Positions 4,886 to 5,009 of a stretch of DNA of 5,009 nucleotides are shown piece after piece. The position numbers were made by a program, and so were the translations under genes. The notes under the pieces were generated by a model, which was given only the letters and a program-made list of their open reading frames with translations, was not told the origin of the DNA and made no database searches. Origin of the DNA: Ruminococcaceae bacterium UBA6392 (lineage in GTDB: Bacteria; Bacillota; Clostridia; Oscillospirales; Acutalibacteraceae); assembly GCA_002438685.1 (NCBI GenBank), contig DJQG01000028.1, positions 7,189 to 12,197 of the forward strand, in the 5' to 3' direction. Position 1 is the first letter of the stretch; each line of letters starts with the position of its first letter.

Positions 4886-4906
4886 TATGGTTGTTTCAGT
4901 ACATTG

Positions 4907-5009
4907 TTAATCTACTGCCACTTGGTATATATTGCCTATTCTGTCTTTGCAGAGAGATACATATGCCTTGATGCAAGATTGTCCTTGCCATAATCAAATT
5001 TTTCGGTCA
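4907..5009 (-). CDS. Possible 3' end of a minus-strand gene entering from the right edge (uncertain frame)
   Basis: Two minus-strand frames look partly protein-like. One is open from the edge: TEKFDYGKDNLASRHMYLSA then KTE, stopping at 4936-4938. The other ends YVSLCKDRIGNIYQVAVD at TAA 4907-4909 but carries a stop near the edge. They would join into one sequence if a single base were missing near 4946-4955, so this may be the frameshifted end of a gene whose transcript ended at the hairpin 4843-4885. Only about 30 codons are visible and no family is recognisable. It could also be non-coding. Confidence 0.25.

Noticed and set aside
1..5009. CRISPR array, tRNA or rRNA gene
   Set aside because: No regularly spaced direct repeats, no cloverleaf with a TTCGA-type arm, and no rRNA-like stretch were seen by eye on either strand.

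Overview
The window looks like chromosomal DNA of an anaerobic, gut-type Clostridia/Firmicutes bacterium. This rests on strong GGAGG-type ribosome sites, TTGAAA-17-TATAAT promoters, a HypA metallochaperone, a TM1266-type iron-only hydrogenase regulator, and a decayed DUF3991/Toprim gene of the kind carried by Firmicutes conjugative elements. The host lineage is inferred; no rRNA or other taxonomic marker is present.

Bases 1-3525 form an ordinary, compact and intact gene block. On the plus strand are the C-terminal part of a flavin/iron-sulfur oxidoreductase (1-492, cut by the window edge) and hypA (497-850), 4 bases apart and so probably one operon. A 12-bp hairpin with T-runs on both sides (861-917) ends this operon and also the convergent minus-strand histidine phosphatase (919-1644). 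Three further minus-strand genes follow: a TM1266-type regulator (1790-2047), a zinc-ribbon membrane protein (2061-2579) and a family 8 glycosyltransferase (2659-3465). The zinc-ribbon and TM1266 genes are 13 bases apart and share one promoter. The phosphatase and the glycosyltransferase each have their own promoter. All three promoters are near consensus with exact 17-base spacers.

Bases 3526-5009 are different: AT-rich, low in coding content and mosaic. They hold a 28-codon fossil of an AraC/YesN-type response regulator (3567-3653, minus), a short minus-strand ORF with no ATG at its upstream end (3971-4204), a terminator-like hairpin (4189-4221), a DUF3991/Toprim pseudogene with two frameshifts and a lost 3' end (4252-4696), an orphan minus-strand promoter with nearby dyads (4714-4827), and two related hairpins (3891-3935 and 4843-4885) that share 19 of 21 bases in one arm and flank. 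The simplest reading is a graveyard of integrated mobile DNA beside a stable block. I found no intact new system. The paired hairpins and the truncated ORF between them are the parts most worth checking.
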